Source: an uncultured Clostridia bacterium
GTDB lineage: Bacteria; Bacillota; Clostridia; UBA1381
NCBI GenBank assembly: GCA_934454215.1
Contig: CAKSGG010000073.1
Span: forward strand, 1-16,221
Length of the DNA: 16,221 bases
Direction: 5' to 3'
Position numbers and translations under genes: made by a program. Positions within the stretch are counted from its first letter, which is position 1, and every line of letters begins with the position of its first letter. Positions 6,477-14,927 of this stretch are shown here, piece after piece. Below the pieces are notes generated by a model. It was given only the letters and a program-made list of their open reading frames with translations. It searched no databases and was not told the origin of the DNA.

Positions 6477-7931
6477 ATGAACAAAAAAATTTTAAGTATG
6501 ACTTTGGCGGCGTCAATGCTGCTTGGTACGGCAGGCTGCGGAAACAAGAAGAATGAGGCGACCGAGGAAATTCCTACGCTTATATATTGTGTAGCGGGAA
6601 ATCCTCAGAATGATTTGGAAGCGGTTGAGGCTGAAATCAACAAGATTATCGAGCCTAAAATTCAGGCAAAGGTCGATATTCAGTTTATTGACTGGAGCGC
6701 TTATGCCGAAAAAATGAATATGAAGCTTACGGCAGATGAATATTTTGATATAGCTTACGGCGGCTTTGATAAAAACACCGCAAGAAAAAACGGAGCTTTA
6801 TTGGAGCTTGACGACTTGCTTGACAAATACTGCAAGGAATTTAAGGAAAGTCTGCCCGAATATGTGTGGGACGCCGCAAAGGTTGACGGTGTGACATATT
6901 TTATACCTAATTATCAGTGTGAGGCATATTCAAAAGCAATTGCGGTAAGAAAAGATTTGGCGGAAAAATATAATTTTGACGTAAACAGCGTTACAAAAAT
7001 CGGAGACCTTGAACCGCTGTGGCAGCAAATAAGAGATAACGAGCCTTCGCTGATTCCGTTCAGAATGCAGAATCTTGAAGCGTTCGGAATTGATGCTGCG
7101 GGTGAAGAATTTGAATCGACATCGTTTATGGATTCCATGATGTATATGGACTGGAGAGATTGTAAAGTATATACCGCTCTTGACAGCGATTATCTTTATA
7201 AAAGAGCAAAAATTGCTTATGATTGGATGAATAAGGGATATTTCAGAAAAGATATTGCGACTGTAACGGACGATTCTTCCGACTATGCTTCGGGAAGATA
7301 TGCTACATTCGTTACGGGATATAAGCCCGGAAATGAAGCGGAAATAAACAACGAAACAGGTCATGAGTACATATTAAAGGAATTTACAAAAGCAAGCGTT
7401 GACCACGGAATGCCTTTGGCTACATCAACCGTTATAAACTCAAGTACAAAATATCCCGATAAAGCGATGCAGTTTGTTAATTTGCTTAATACCGATAAAG
7501 AGGTTTACAATCTTATGTGCTTCGGTATAGAGGGTAAGCATTATAAAAAGCTTTCAGACGGTAAAATTCAGGTGGACAATAAGAGCGGATATTTCCCCAA
7601 TTCCTCATGGGAATTTGGAAACCAGTTTAACGCATATGTTCAGGAGTCGCAGGATGAAAGCGTGTGGGAAAATACTCTGAAGGTAAATGACAGCGCTGTC
7701 GTATCGCCCATAATGGGAATACAGTTCAGTACGGATTTGAACACCACCGAAAAAACCCAGTGCTCAAAAATCCAAAAAGAATACGGCGTAGCCCGTATGG
7801 AAAAGGGAGTGACCGACCCCGATACATATTGGGAAGAGTACAAAGCGGCGCTGAAAAAGGCGGGCGCCGAAACAATCAGAGAGTCATATCAAAAACAGAT
7901 AGACGATTTTTTGACGTCAAAAAATAACTAA
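6477..7931 (+). CDS. Extracellular solute-binding lipoprotein of a sugar ABC transporter (DUF3502-like C terminus)
   Basis: Surface lipoprotein that captures the transported sugar and delivers it to the permease pair. It has 484 residues. The N terminus is a lipoprotein signal with the cysteine at residue 21 (LLGTAGCGN). A substrate-binding fold follows, with a typical early segment IEPKIQAKVDIQFIDWSAYAEKMN. The C-terminal part (from about residue 370) resembles the DUF3502 region of LipO-like binding proteins, including YGVARMEKGVTDPDTYWEEY and a closing AETIRESYQKQIDDF. AAGGAG (6463-6468) lies 8 nt before the ATG. It follows the permeases after 61 bp that hold a perfect hairpin. The specific sugar cannot be assigned; context suggests an oligosaccharide. 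Confidence 0.93.
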   Translation: MNKKILSMTLAASMLLGTAGCGNKKNEATEEIPTLIYCVAGNPQNDLEAVEAEINKIIEPKIQAKVDIQFIDWSAYAEKMNMKLTADEYFDIAYGGFDKNTARKNGALLELDDLLDKYCKEFKESLPEYVWDAAKVDGVTYFIPNYQCEAYSKAIAVRKDLAEKYNFDVNSVTKIGDLEPLWQQIRDNEPSLIPFRMQNLEAFGIDAAGEEFESTSFMDSMMYMDWRDCKVYTALDSDYLYKRAKIAYDWMNKGYFRKDIATVTDDSSDYASGRYATFVTGYKPGNEAEINNETGHEYILKEFTKASVDHGMPLATSTVINSSTKYPDKAMQFVNLLNTDKEVYNLMCFGIEGKHYKKLSDGKIQVDNKSGYFPNSSWEFGNQFNAYVQESQDESVWENTLKVNDSAVVSPIMGIQFSTDLNTTEKTQCSKIQKEYGVARMEKGVTDPDTYWEEYKAALKKAGAETIRESYQKQIDDFLTSKNN

Positions 7932-7959
7932 ACTCTCATAAAGGCGAAAGGAGCCCGAA

Positions 7960-10900
7960 ATGAAAAAAATATTTAATTTGATATTGTCAGCGGCGATAGC
8001 AATTTCATCTGTAAATCCGATTGCCGTTTGTGCCGAAATGACTGAATTAAACGGAACATGGCAGGCGCAGACGGGAGCGGCTGACGAATATATATCCTTT
8101 GAGGATAATGCGGTAAAGCTCAGCGTACTGAATCGGGGAGATGACGGTAAAGGGAGCGGAAAAGTAAAATGGAAGGCTGATAACCGCAGTGAAATAGACT
8201 ATGTGCTGGATAAAGAAATAACAAGCGGAAATGTGACGGTAAGCTATGAATTTAAAACAAATGAGCCGTTACAGGCTGCGGCAAGAGCGGCGGAGATACG
8301 CTTCACCGATTCGGAAAATAATTCTTCGGAATATGCTCTTTCGGTTGTCAATTCCGTTTCACAGCCGTATATTTATCAAGGACCGACAAACTTAAAAAAA
8401 TTTACAGAAGACTCGTTAAATGCCGATGAATGGCATGAAGTGCAGTATGTGTTTTATATTGATGAAAATGGGGTTGAAACAAAGCAAGTCATAATTGACA
8501 GCCAAGATACAAACGGCGTGTTTTCGTATAAAAAAAGCGCACGAGTTACATCGCTTAAAGCTGTTGAATTTTGGTTTTTCGGAAACAGCGCTGATACTGG
8601 CGATTATGAACTGAATATCCGAAATATGAAAGTGAGCAACGGACTGGAGGAAATTGAAATAACCTCGGATACGGAAAACGGTGAAACAAACATAACAAAA
8701 AACAGTTTTGAATTGTATTTCTCTCATGCCGTAACGGCAGATTCGGTAAACGCTGTTTCCTTGCTCGATGAAAATGATACGGCTGTTTCAGCCGAAAAAT
8801 ACGGTACAGAGCTTTTACAGGACGGAAAGAGTGCGGTTGTTCGTATAAAAACAGATGAGGCAGACAGCGGAAAAACATATAAAATAAAGGTTTCGGCACA
8901 GGATTTAAAAGGTCAAAAAAGCGAGATTCTGAGCAGTGATTATATTTTAAGCTTTACGTTCGGGACGATAGAGCCTACTCCCAATATTGTAATCAGCAGC
9001 GATATTGAGGATAATGCGTCCGACTTTATTCCCGTAAATATGCGTTTTGCATTGAACTCCGATAAGGAAGAGCATACTTTGCTTTTGGATTTGTCAAGCT
9101 TTGATTCCGATATGATAAAACTGCTTGACGAAAACGGTACAGAGCTTGACACCGTAAAGATAAAGACGGATATTGATACCGAAAACAATGCTCTGTATAT
9201 TACGGTAAGCGGTTATGAGCCGGGAAAAAAATATGCTATGAAAATTGCCGGCGGAGTAATTGAGGGATTAAGCGGCGAGAAAGTAATTAACGATTACATT
9301 CTGCATTTTACAGCCTCGTCCAAAACCAATGTAAGCGGAGCATGGAAAAAGACGTACAGCAAGCATGAAAGCTCATTTGATGTTTCGGGCGGAAATATTA
9401 ATATAAAAGTAAAAAACGACGGAACGAACGGGTCGCAGAATACAAGGGACGCATATACATATACATTTGATAATGCAATTACGGGAACAAATGTACCCGT
9501 AAAAGTGAAATTCAAATTCAAGGCGAACGAAGCATTGTCGCAGAGTGAGTCGGAGCTGCGTTTTTATCCGTATTCAAGCGGTGAAAACGGAGGAACGTGT
9601 ATATGCTCATATTTCCCGTATTCAAAACCGCAGTTCAGGTGGGACGGTATAAAATTCAACCTGCCCGACGGAATATCAACGCTTGCTCCGAATGAATGGC
9701 ATGATGCCGAATACCTGTTCTTGGTTGACAGCGTGAACGGATTCAGTATGCTTAATGCCAAAATTGACGGTGCAAACACGGATATGACATATACAAAAGC
9801 GTCGACAAAGCAAATGGGCTGTGTGGATTTCTGGTTCTATTCAACGGCGCAGAATACCGACGACTTGGAATTGAGTATTTCCGATTTCTCCGTTATAAGC
9901 GGAACGGACATTATCAAGGTCGAATCCGACGTTAAGGACGGTGCGGTTGATGTTGAGCCGAAAGATATGAAGCTTGTTTTTTCGGAGCCGTTATATTATG
10001 ACTGCGATATAAAAGAGGCAATATCAATTGTGGATTCGCAAAATAACGTAATATCATCGGAGAAATACAGCGTCACAATGACCGATAATAACACTGCTGC
10101 GTATGTTACGATGAACACCGACGACCGAGACAGCGAAAAGACTTATAAAATATTTGTGGATAAAAGCAAGGTTCGGGGCAAATACTACTCGGTTATTGCG
10201 GAAGATTTGTATATAAGCTTTACACTTCCAAAAATAAATCCGAAAGCGACATTGGGCATAGAGGCTGAACTGCCGCAGGGGGCGGAAAATATAACTCCGT
10301 CAAATTTGAAATTCAATTTTATTCCCCTGCCGAACGACAGAATAAGCGATGTTTCCGAATATGTAATTTCAGCGGATAAGAATACGGATTTAAACAGTGT
10401 AATCAAAATATACAATGCAGACGGAAGTGCCGCAGGCGATGTTATAAGCAGTGCTGTTATGAACGGGGATTACAAAGGCTTTGCCGTGTCTTTGAGCAAT
10501 TACGACAGATATACCGGATATGTGATTAAAATTGCAAAAGGCAGTATTGTCGGAAATGACGGTGAAATAATGCAGAATGATTTTGCGTTTGCGTTTACAA
10601 CCGCTGAAATTGACAAGCCTCCGTATACGGAATATAAAACAACGCCCCAAATTGCATGGAAGGGAAATATATCGTATACGGAAGAAAACGGAATAACAAC
10701 ATACAATTATAAAAATTCAACGGCAAAGGGCGATTCAAACGCAAGAACTGAAATTTGCTACAACCTTGACGAGGCGATAAAAAACTCCGAAGGTCCTGTT
10801 GAGATAAGCTACAGCTTTCAGATAAATGAAGCGCTTGCAAATACAAAGGGAAACAGTATGCAGAACATTCTGACGGACAGCGGCAGAGGCGGATTTATGT

Positions 10901-11829
10901 TCTGTAATAACATGGCAAGTGCAGGACAGATTACGGATTATACACATTATGTCAGATTTTACAAAAACGGCGCTGTTAAATCGGGAGAGGACAGCTGGAA
11001 TACGGTCAAATATATTTTGGACGTTGATAACGGCGTTGTGAAAAACGGTTATGCACAGCTTAATGATAATAAGCCGGTAAATATTACGTCTATTGAAAAC
11101 AGCAGAAATAATTTCGGGGCTATAGAGTTTAGACTATATTCTATGCCGAACGATAACGGAGAATATGAAGACTATGTGCTCAGGCTCAAAGACCTTTCCG
11201 TAAAATCACTCGGAGCGCTGAAAGGCACGGTAACGACAGACGATAATAAAAATCTCAGTTTGAGGTTTTCATATAACATACCGTTTTTGTTTGAAAGCGA
11301 TATTAAAATTGCAGAGCTGAAAAACGGAAAATATGAGGAAATAAAGCAATCCTATCATGTTGAGGATATGGACGCCGCAGATATGAAGCAGGTTAATATT
11401 ACCATTGACAGCGGAGGGCTTGCGTATAATAAAAATTATCGTGTAAGCGTAAACAGAAAAGGTATTACCGCCGACAGTTATGTAAAGCTTAAGGTTACGG
11501 ATATTGATTTTAAAACAAAAGAATATCCCGATAATCTAAAAGCGGATTTGGATTTCATTTCATCGGATGAAATTTCATCAAAGGTTAATTGCAGTATAAC
11601 AAACCTACAGGCAAAAACGGAGGACATATATATTATTGTCGCAGCATACAGCGCAGGCGGCGAAATGGTTAATAAATACTGTAAAAATATAGATTTAATA
11701 GATGAGGGGGGAGTTTATAAAATAAATGATATTACACTAAGCGGCAGTATTAAAAATATTAAAGTATTTATTTTCAAAGACGACGTAAGCTTTAAAATAT
11801 ATCATATGCCGCAAAGCTTTGAAAAATAA
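7960..11829 (+). CDS. Giant secreted multi-domain protein: three jelly-roll modules and Ig-like units (paralogue A)
   Basis: This is a 1289-residue secreted protein with no recognised catalytic domain. The signal peptide covers about residues 1-25 (cut likely after VCA). Recurring modules of about 190 residues occur at 29-226, 458-646 and 898-1085. Each opens near a Trp (NGTW, SGAW, IAWKG), has (N/D)(E/S)W(H/N)xxxY near its middle, and closes with an aromatic FW(F)(Y/F)-like strand and an (I)xxxxV strand. They resemble LamG/jelly-roll carbohydrate-binding folds. Between them are Big_5-like Ig units (about 228-455 two units, 648-885 two units, 1090-1186 one unit) with the pattern LxFSxP. The last 100 residues form a beta module with an AAYS segment. 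It lies in the transport operon 28 bp after the binding protein, with AAAGGAG (7947-7953) 6 nt before the ATG. A role in glycan binding at the cell surface is inferred from context. No SLH, LPxTG or dockerin is visible. Confidence 0.85.
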   Translation: MKKIFNLILSAAIAISSVNPIAVCAEMTELNGTWQAQTGAADEYISFEDNAVKLSVLNRGDDGKGSGKVKWKADNRSEIDYVLDKEITSGNVTVSYEFKTNEPLQAAARAAEIRFTDSENNSSEYALSVVNSVSQPYIYQGPTNLKKFTEDSLNADEWHEVQYVFYIDENGVETKQVIIDSQDTNGVFSYKKSARVTSLKAVEFWFFGNSADTGDYELNIRNMKVSNGLEEIEITSDTENGETNITKNSFELYFSHAVTADSVNAVSLLDENDTAVSAEKYGTELLQDGKSAVVRIKTDEADSGKTYKIKVSAQDLKGQKSEILSSDYILSFTFGTIEPTPNIVISSDIEDNASDFIPVNMRFALNSDKEEHTLLLDLSSFDSDMIKLLDENGTELDTVKIKTDIDTENNALYITVSGYEPGKKYAMKIAGGVIEGLSGEKVINDYILHFTASSKTNVSGAWKKTYSKHESSFDVSGGNINIKVKNDGTNGSQNTRDAYTYTFDNAITGTNVPVKVKFKFKANEALSQSESELRFYPYSSGENGGTCICSYFPYSKPQFRWDGIKFNLPDGISTLAPNEWHDAEYLFLVDSVNGFSMLNAKIDGANTDMTYTKASTKQMGCVDFWFYSTAQNTDDLELSISDFSVISGTDIIKVESDVKDGAVDVEPKDMKLVFSEPLYYDCDIKEAISIVDSQNNVISSEKYSVTMTDNNTAAYVTMNTDDRDSEKTYKIFVDKSKVRGKYYSVIAEDLYISFTLPKINPKATLGIEAELPQGAENITPSNLKFNFIPLPNDRISDVSEYVISADKNTDLNSVIKIYNADGSAAGDVISSAVMNGDYKGFAVSLSNYDRYTGYVIKIAKGSIVGNDGEIMQNDFAFAFTTAEIDKPPYTEYKTTPQIAWKGNISYTEENGITTYNYKNSTAKGDSNARTEICYNLDEAIKNSEGPVEISYSFQINEALANTKGNSMQNILTDSGRGGFMFCNNMASAGQITDYTHYVRFYKNGAVKSGEDSWNTVKYILDVDNGVVKNGYAQLNDNKPVNITSIENSRNNFGAIEFRLYSMPNDNGEYEDYVLRLKDLSVKSLGALKGTVTTDDNKNLSLRFSYNIPFLFESDIKIAELKNGKYEEIKQSYHVEDMDAADMKQVNITIDSGGLAYNKNYRVSVNRKGITADSYVKLKVTDIDFKTKEYPDNLKADLDFISSDEISSKVNCSITNLQAKTEDIYIIVAAYSAGGEMVNKYCKNIDLIDEGGVYKINDITLSGSIKNIKVFIFKDDVSFKIYHMPQSFEK

Positions 11830-11855
11830 ATATAAGAAATAGGAGGAGAATTTAA

Positions 11856-14800
11856 ATGGCAAAAAAATTATTAAGTATTATTGCGGCGGCTTCAATGATA
11901 GTTTCCACAGCGGTAAATTTAACAGCGGTATCCGCACAGGGCGGAATAAATGTTACCGGCTGCAGCATAGCAAACGGAAGTGAAGACACAAATACGGCGG
12001 CAATTGTTCTGACATTTGACGGTAATGTAAATAATGAGGATTTGCAGAAGGCAGTTCAAATTACGGACGCAGAAGGCGAAGTATACGGATTTACCGTAAC
12101 AAGCAAGGACAATAAAGCGCAGCTCGGAATTAACGGCGTAAAGAAGAACACCGATTATACGCTGTCGATTACATCAGGCGCTGACGTAGGTGATGGTAAT
12201 CTTGAAGAAACGTTTACAAGAAACTTTGCAACAGGTACAACCTTGTATACATCTGATTGGAGTACAATCGGCACAAATACAGAAAAAATCACAATTTCAC
12301 CCGATTGGGGCGGAACAGTCTCCGAAACAAGCGATTATTTAAAACTTGTAAATAAAAACGGTTTTAATTATCCTTTGGAACAGGCACAGGCAGAAGGTAT
12401 ATTTGAATTGGAATATGAAAGATATATTCCGACTTACATGACCGATAATGACGGTAATCCCACTGAAACCGCTACAAATAATCCTGCGTACGGTATGTAT
12501 GATTATTTGTATTTCGATAATGGAGAAAAAATAAATTTTGCAACTATAGAGGGAAAACTGAAAATAACGCAGGACGCTTGGCATAGTTATAAATACATAG
12601 TCGATTTTGACAAAAAAACGTGCAGCTTTTATCTGGACGGAGAAAAAAAGGACGTTGGCGTTGACAGCGGTAAAACTCCTGCAACCGTACTTGAAAATGC
12701 GTCTTATGTAAATAATTTAAGGTTTCAGGTCGGAGGAAGCGATGAAAACCGTGAAATGTGGATTAAAAACATCAGAACGGTAAGAAAAAATCCCGCAGGT
12801 TCATGGAGCGGTTCAAATGTGACCGAAAAGGACGGAATCAGCACAATCACTGTGAAAAATAACGGTGCGGATTTAACCGAAACTTATTATGTTTTAAAGA
12901 AACCTGTTTCCGGCAGAGTGAAAGTAAGCTTTGAATTTAATGCCAATGATGTTTTAAAAACATTAAATAAAGAAAATACGGGAATAAGATTTTATACAGG
13001 AGGTAATTCGGGCAGTAAAGCACATACGGTTTATTCACCGTATAAAAAGCCTATTGTAAATAAATGGGAAAGTGATAAAGCAGTGCTTAATCTTCCGAAC
13101 GGTGCAGATGAACTTTCATCAAATGAGTGGCATAAGGCGGAGTATGTGTTTGATATAACGGATACAGCCAGAACATTAATATATGCGGCAATTGACGGCA
13201 CAAGCACTCTGTGTAATGTAGTGCAAAATGAAAGTACATTGGGAAGCATTGCATTCTTTATCGAAAAAGCACAGTCAACCACGGAAAATCCGCTTGAAGA
13301 CAATATTCTTCAGCTAAGAAATATCAATGTAGTTGATAATTACAATGCCGGTGAAATATCGGTAACGCCGAATATAGAGGACGGAGCGGCGGTTGTTCCG
13401 AATGATATTAAGCTTACATTCTCATCACCTGTGACAAAGGACGCCGTTTCTGCATTTACTTTATCCGATGAGGACGGAGAATTGATTGATACATCGCTTT
13501 ACTCGTTCACGCTTGATGATACTCAGCAGGTTTTGTCGCTGAAAATGGATGATTATGAATTAAACAAAACTTATATTTTAAGCAAAGGCGACAGTGACAT
13601 AGCAGGCTATCTCGGCGGTCAGGTAAGCGCAATGGAGGACTTGACGTTTACAACCCCGAATGTACAAAAGCTTACAGGTAAATGGGCAAAGAGCTATAAT
13701 GAAATAGGCACAGGCTCAAGCATGAGTACGGAAAACGGAGTAACGACGTTTAAGGTTACAAATAATCAGCAAAATGAACAATCAAAGAGAGAAAGCTTTG
13801 CATATACGCTTGATACGCCCGTTACGGGAACAAATGTACCGCTGACGGTAAAATACAGCTTTAAAACAAATGAGGCTATACAGTTAAGCGAATCCACAAC
13901 GAGATTTTACCCATACTCAAACGGTGAGGCAGGCGGAACTTGTTTGTGCGTTGACTTCCCGTATTCAAATCCGAAATTCAGATATGACGGTGTAACCTTT
14001 AATCTTCCGCAGGGGATTGAAAAGCTCGCTGCAAATGAGTGGCATACGATAGAATATGCGTTTAATATTGACGACACAAACGGAACAACAATGAGTTACG
14101 CTATTCTTGACGATATGATAACATTTACAAATTACACAAAGACAGGTACAAAACAGTTGCAGTCTATGGACGTGTGGTTCTACGGAACGGATAAGACAAC
14201 GGATAATTATGAACTTCAGATAAAAGATTTGGAAATTATAAAATCGGCAAGCGATTTTGATGTTACTGTTTCAAATACAGAGCTGACGGCTGAAAATAAT
14301 AAAATTCATCTTGATTTTGTAAGCCCTGTAAGTCTTGATAATTTAAAGAGCGGCATTAAAATTCTGAATGGTGCAACCGAAATATCGGGAGCAATTACGG
14401 AATACGCTCTTGCAAATGACGGATACAGCGCAGAGCTTACAATCGGCGGAATTAATACGACGGGCGAATACACAATATCATTTGCGTCATTGCAGGACTG
14501 CTACGGAAGAATGCCCAAGACGCAAAAAGCAGGCTTTACATATACTGCCGCACAGCAGGAGGGTATTGTTGAAATAACAAACGCTGCGGTACAGGCAAGT
14601 GACACCACTGTAACGGTAACAGCAGTATTGTCAAACGGAAAATTCACGGCGGTAAGCGGTAAGCTGATTGCAGCGGCATACAATAAAGATAATAAATTGG
14701 TTGGCATAGGTATTACCGACGCAAGTCTTGACAAAGAAACATCAAATATTGAAAAAACAGTTAATTTTGTAAAACCGAGCGAAGATTATTCCGTAAGAGT

Positions 14801-14864
14801 TATGCTTTGGAACAGCTTGGAAAATATGGAGGCATTATGTGACAGTTATCCTGTTACCGAATAA
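11856..14864 (+). CDS. Giant secreted multi-domain protein: Ig-like units and three jelly-roll modules (paralogue B)
   Basis: This is a 1002-residue secreted protein, related to the preceding gene but with modules in a different order. The signal peptide covers about residues 1-28 (AVSA). An Ig-like unit (30-125) is followed by a LamG-like module at about 128-311 (AWHSYKYIVDF, SFYLDG), a second at 313-490 (SNEWHKAEYVFDI), an Ig-like unit (498-603), a third module at 606-796 and an Ig-like unit (799-900). A C-terminal beta module (902-1002) with AAAYNKDNKLV and RVMLWNSLENMEAL resembles the end module of many Clostridia surface proteins. The third module matches module 2 of paralogue A closely, including RFYPYS, GGTC and FPYS. 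AGGAGG (11841-11846) lies 9 nt before the ATG, 26 bp after the previous stop. No enzyme domain or cell-wall anchor is visible; glycan recognition is inferred. Confidence 0.85.
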   Translation: MAKKLLSIIAAASMIVSTAVNLTAVSAQGGINVTGCSIANGSEDTNTAAIVLTFDGNVNNEDLQKAVQITDAEGEVYGFTVTSKDNKAQLGINGVKKNTDYTLSITSGADVGDGNLEETFTRNFATGTTLYTSDWSTIGTNTEKITISPDWGGTVSETSDYLKLVNKNGFNYPLEQAQAEGIFELEYERYIPTYMTDNDGNPTETATNNPAYGMYDYLYFDNGEKINFATIEGKLKITQDAWHSYKYIVDFDKKTCSFYLDGEKKDVGVDSGKTPATVLENASYVNNLRFQVGGSDENREMWIKNIRTVRKNPAGSWSGSNVTEKDGISTITVKNNGADLTETYYVLKKPVSGRVKVSFEFNANDVLKTLNKENTGIRFYTGGNSGSKAHTVYSPYKKPIVNKWESDKAVLNLPNGADELSSNEWHKAEYVFDITDTARTLIYAAIDGTSTLCNVVQNESTLGSIAFFIEKAQSTTENPLEDNILQLRNINVVDNYNAGEISVTPNIEDGAAVVPNDIKLTFSSPVTKDAVSAFTLSDEDGELIDTSLYSFTLDDTQQVLSLKMDDYELNKTYILSKGDSDIAGYLGGQVSAMEDLTFTTPNVQKLTGKWAKSYNEIGTGSSMSTENGVTTFKVTNNQQNEQSKRESFAYTLDTPVTGTNVPLTVKYSFKTNEAIQLSESTTRFYPYSNGEAGGTCLCVDFPYSNPKFRYDGVTFNLPQGIEKLAANEWHTIEYAFNIDDTNGTTMSYAILDDMITFTNYTKTGTKQLQSMDVWFYGTDKTTDNYELQIKDLEIIKSASDFDVTVSNTELTAENNKIHLDFVSPVSLDNLKSGIKILNGATEISGAITEYALANDGYSAELTIGGINTTGEYTISFASLQDCYGRMPKTQKAGFTYTAAQQEGIVEITNAAVQASDTTVTVTAVLSNGKFTAVSGKLIAAAYNKDNKLVGIGITDASLDKETSNIEKTVNFVKPSEDYSVRVMLWNSLENMEALCDSYPVTE

Positions 14865-14871
14865 GCGCAAA

Positions 14872-14896
14872 GGGGTGCTGCATTAAACAGCGCCCC
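14872..14896 (+). other. GC-rich stem-loop before the SLH protein gene
   Basis: GGGGTGCTG (14872-14880) pairs with CAGCGCCCC (14888-14896) over nine positions with one G-U pair, around a 7-nt loop. It sits 7 nt after the stop of paralogue B. The following bases (AACGGGTTTCAAACC) are not U-rich, so full termination is doubtful; partial attenuation or RNA processing between the giant protein and the SLH gene is possible. Confidence 0.55.
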
Positions 14897-14927
14897 AACG
14901 GGTTTCAAACCAAAAAAGGAGTGCGTT

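Noticed and set aside
6930..7364. 144-codon minus-strand reading frame
   Set aside because: It is a shadow of the solute-binding protein gene and shows no protein-like domain.
7960..11829. Glycoside hydrolase or polysaccharide lyase domain in the giant protein
   Set aside because: Residues alternate between jelly-roll-like and Ig-like beta units, with no stretch that I recognise as a catalytic domain.
7960..14864. CRISPR or tandem DNA repeat array in the giant genes
   Set aside because: The repetition is at protein-domain level with diverged DNA; there are no short regularly spaced identical repeats.
14901..14912. Second hairpin GGTTTCAAACC before the SLH gene
   Set aside because: The loop would be too small for the full stem and the shorter version has only three pairs.
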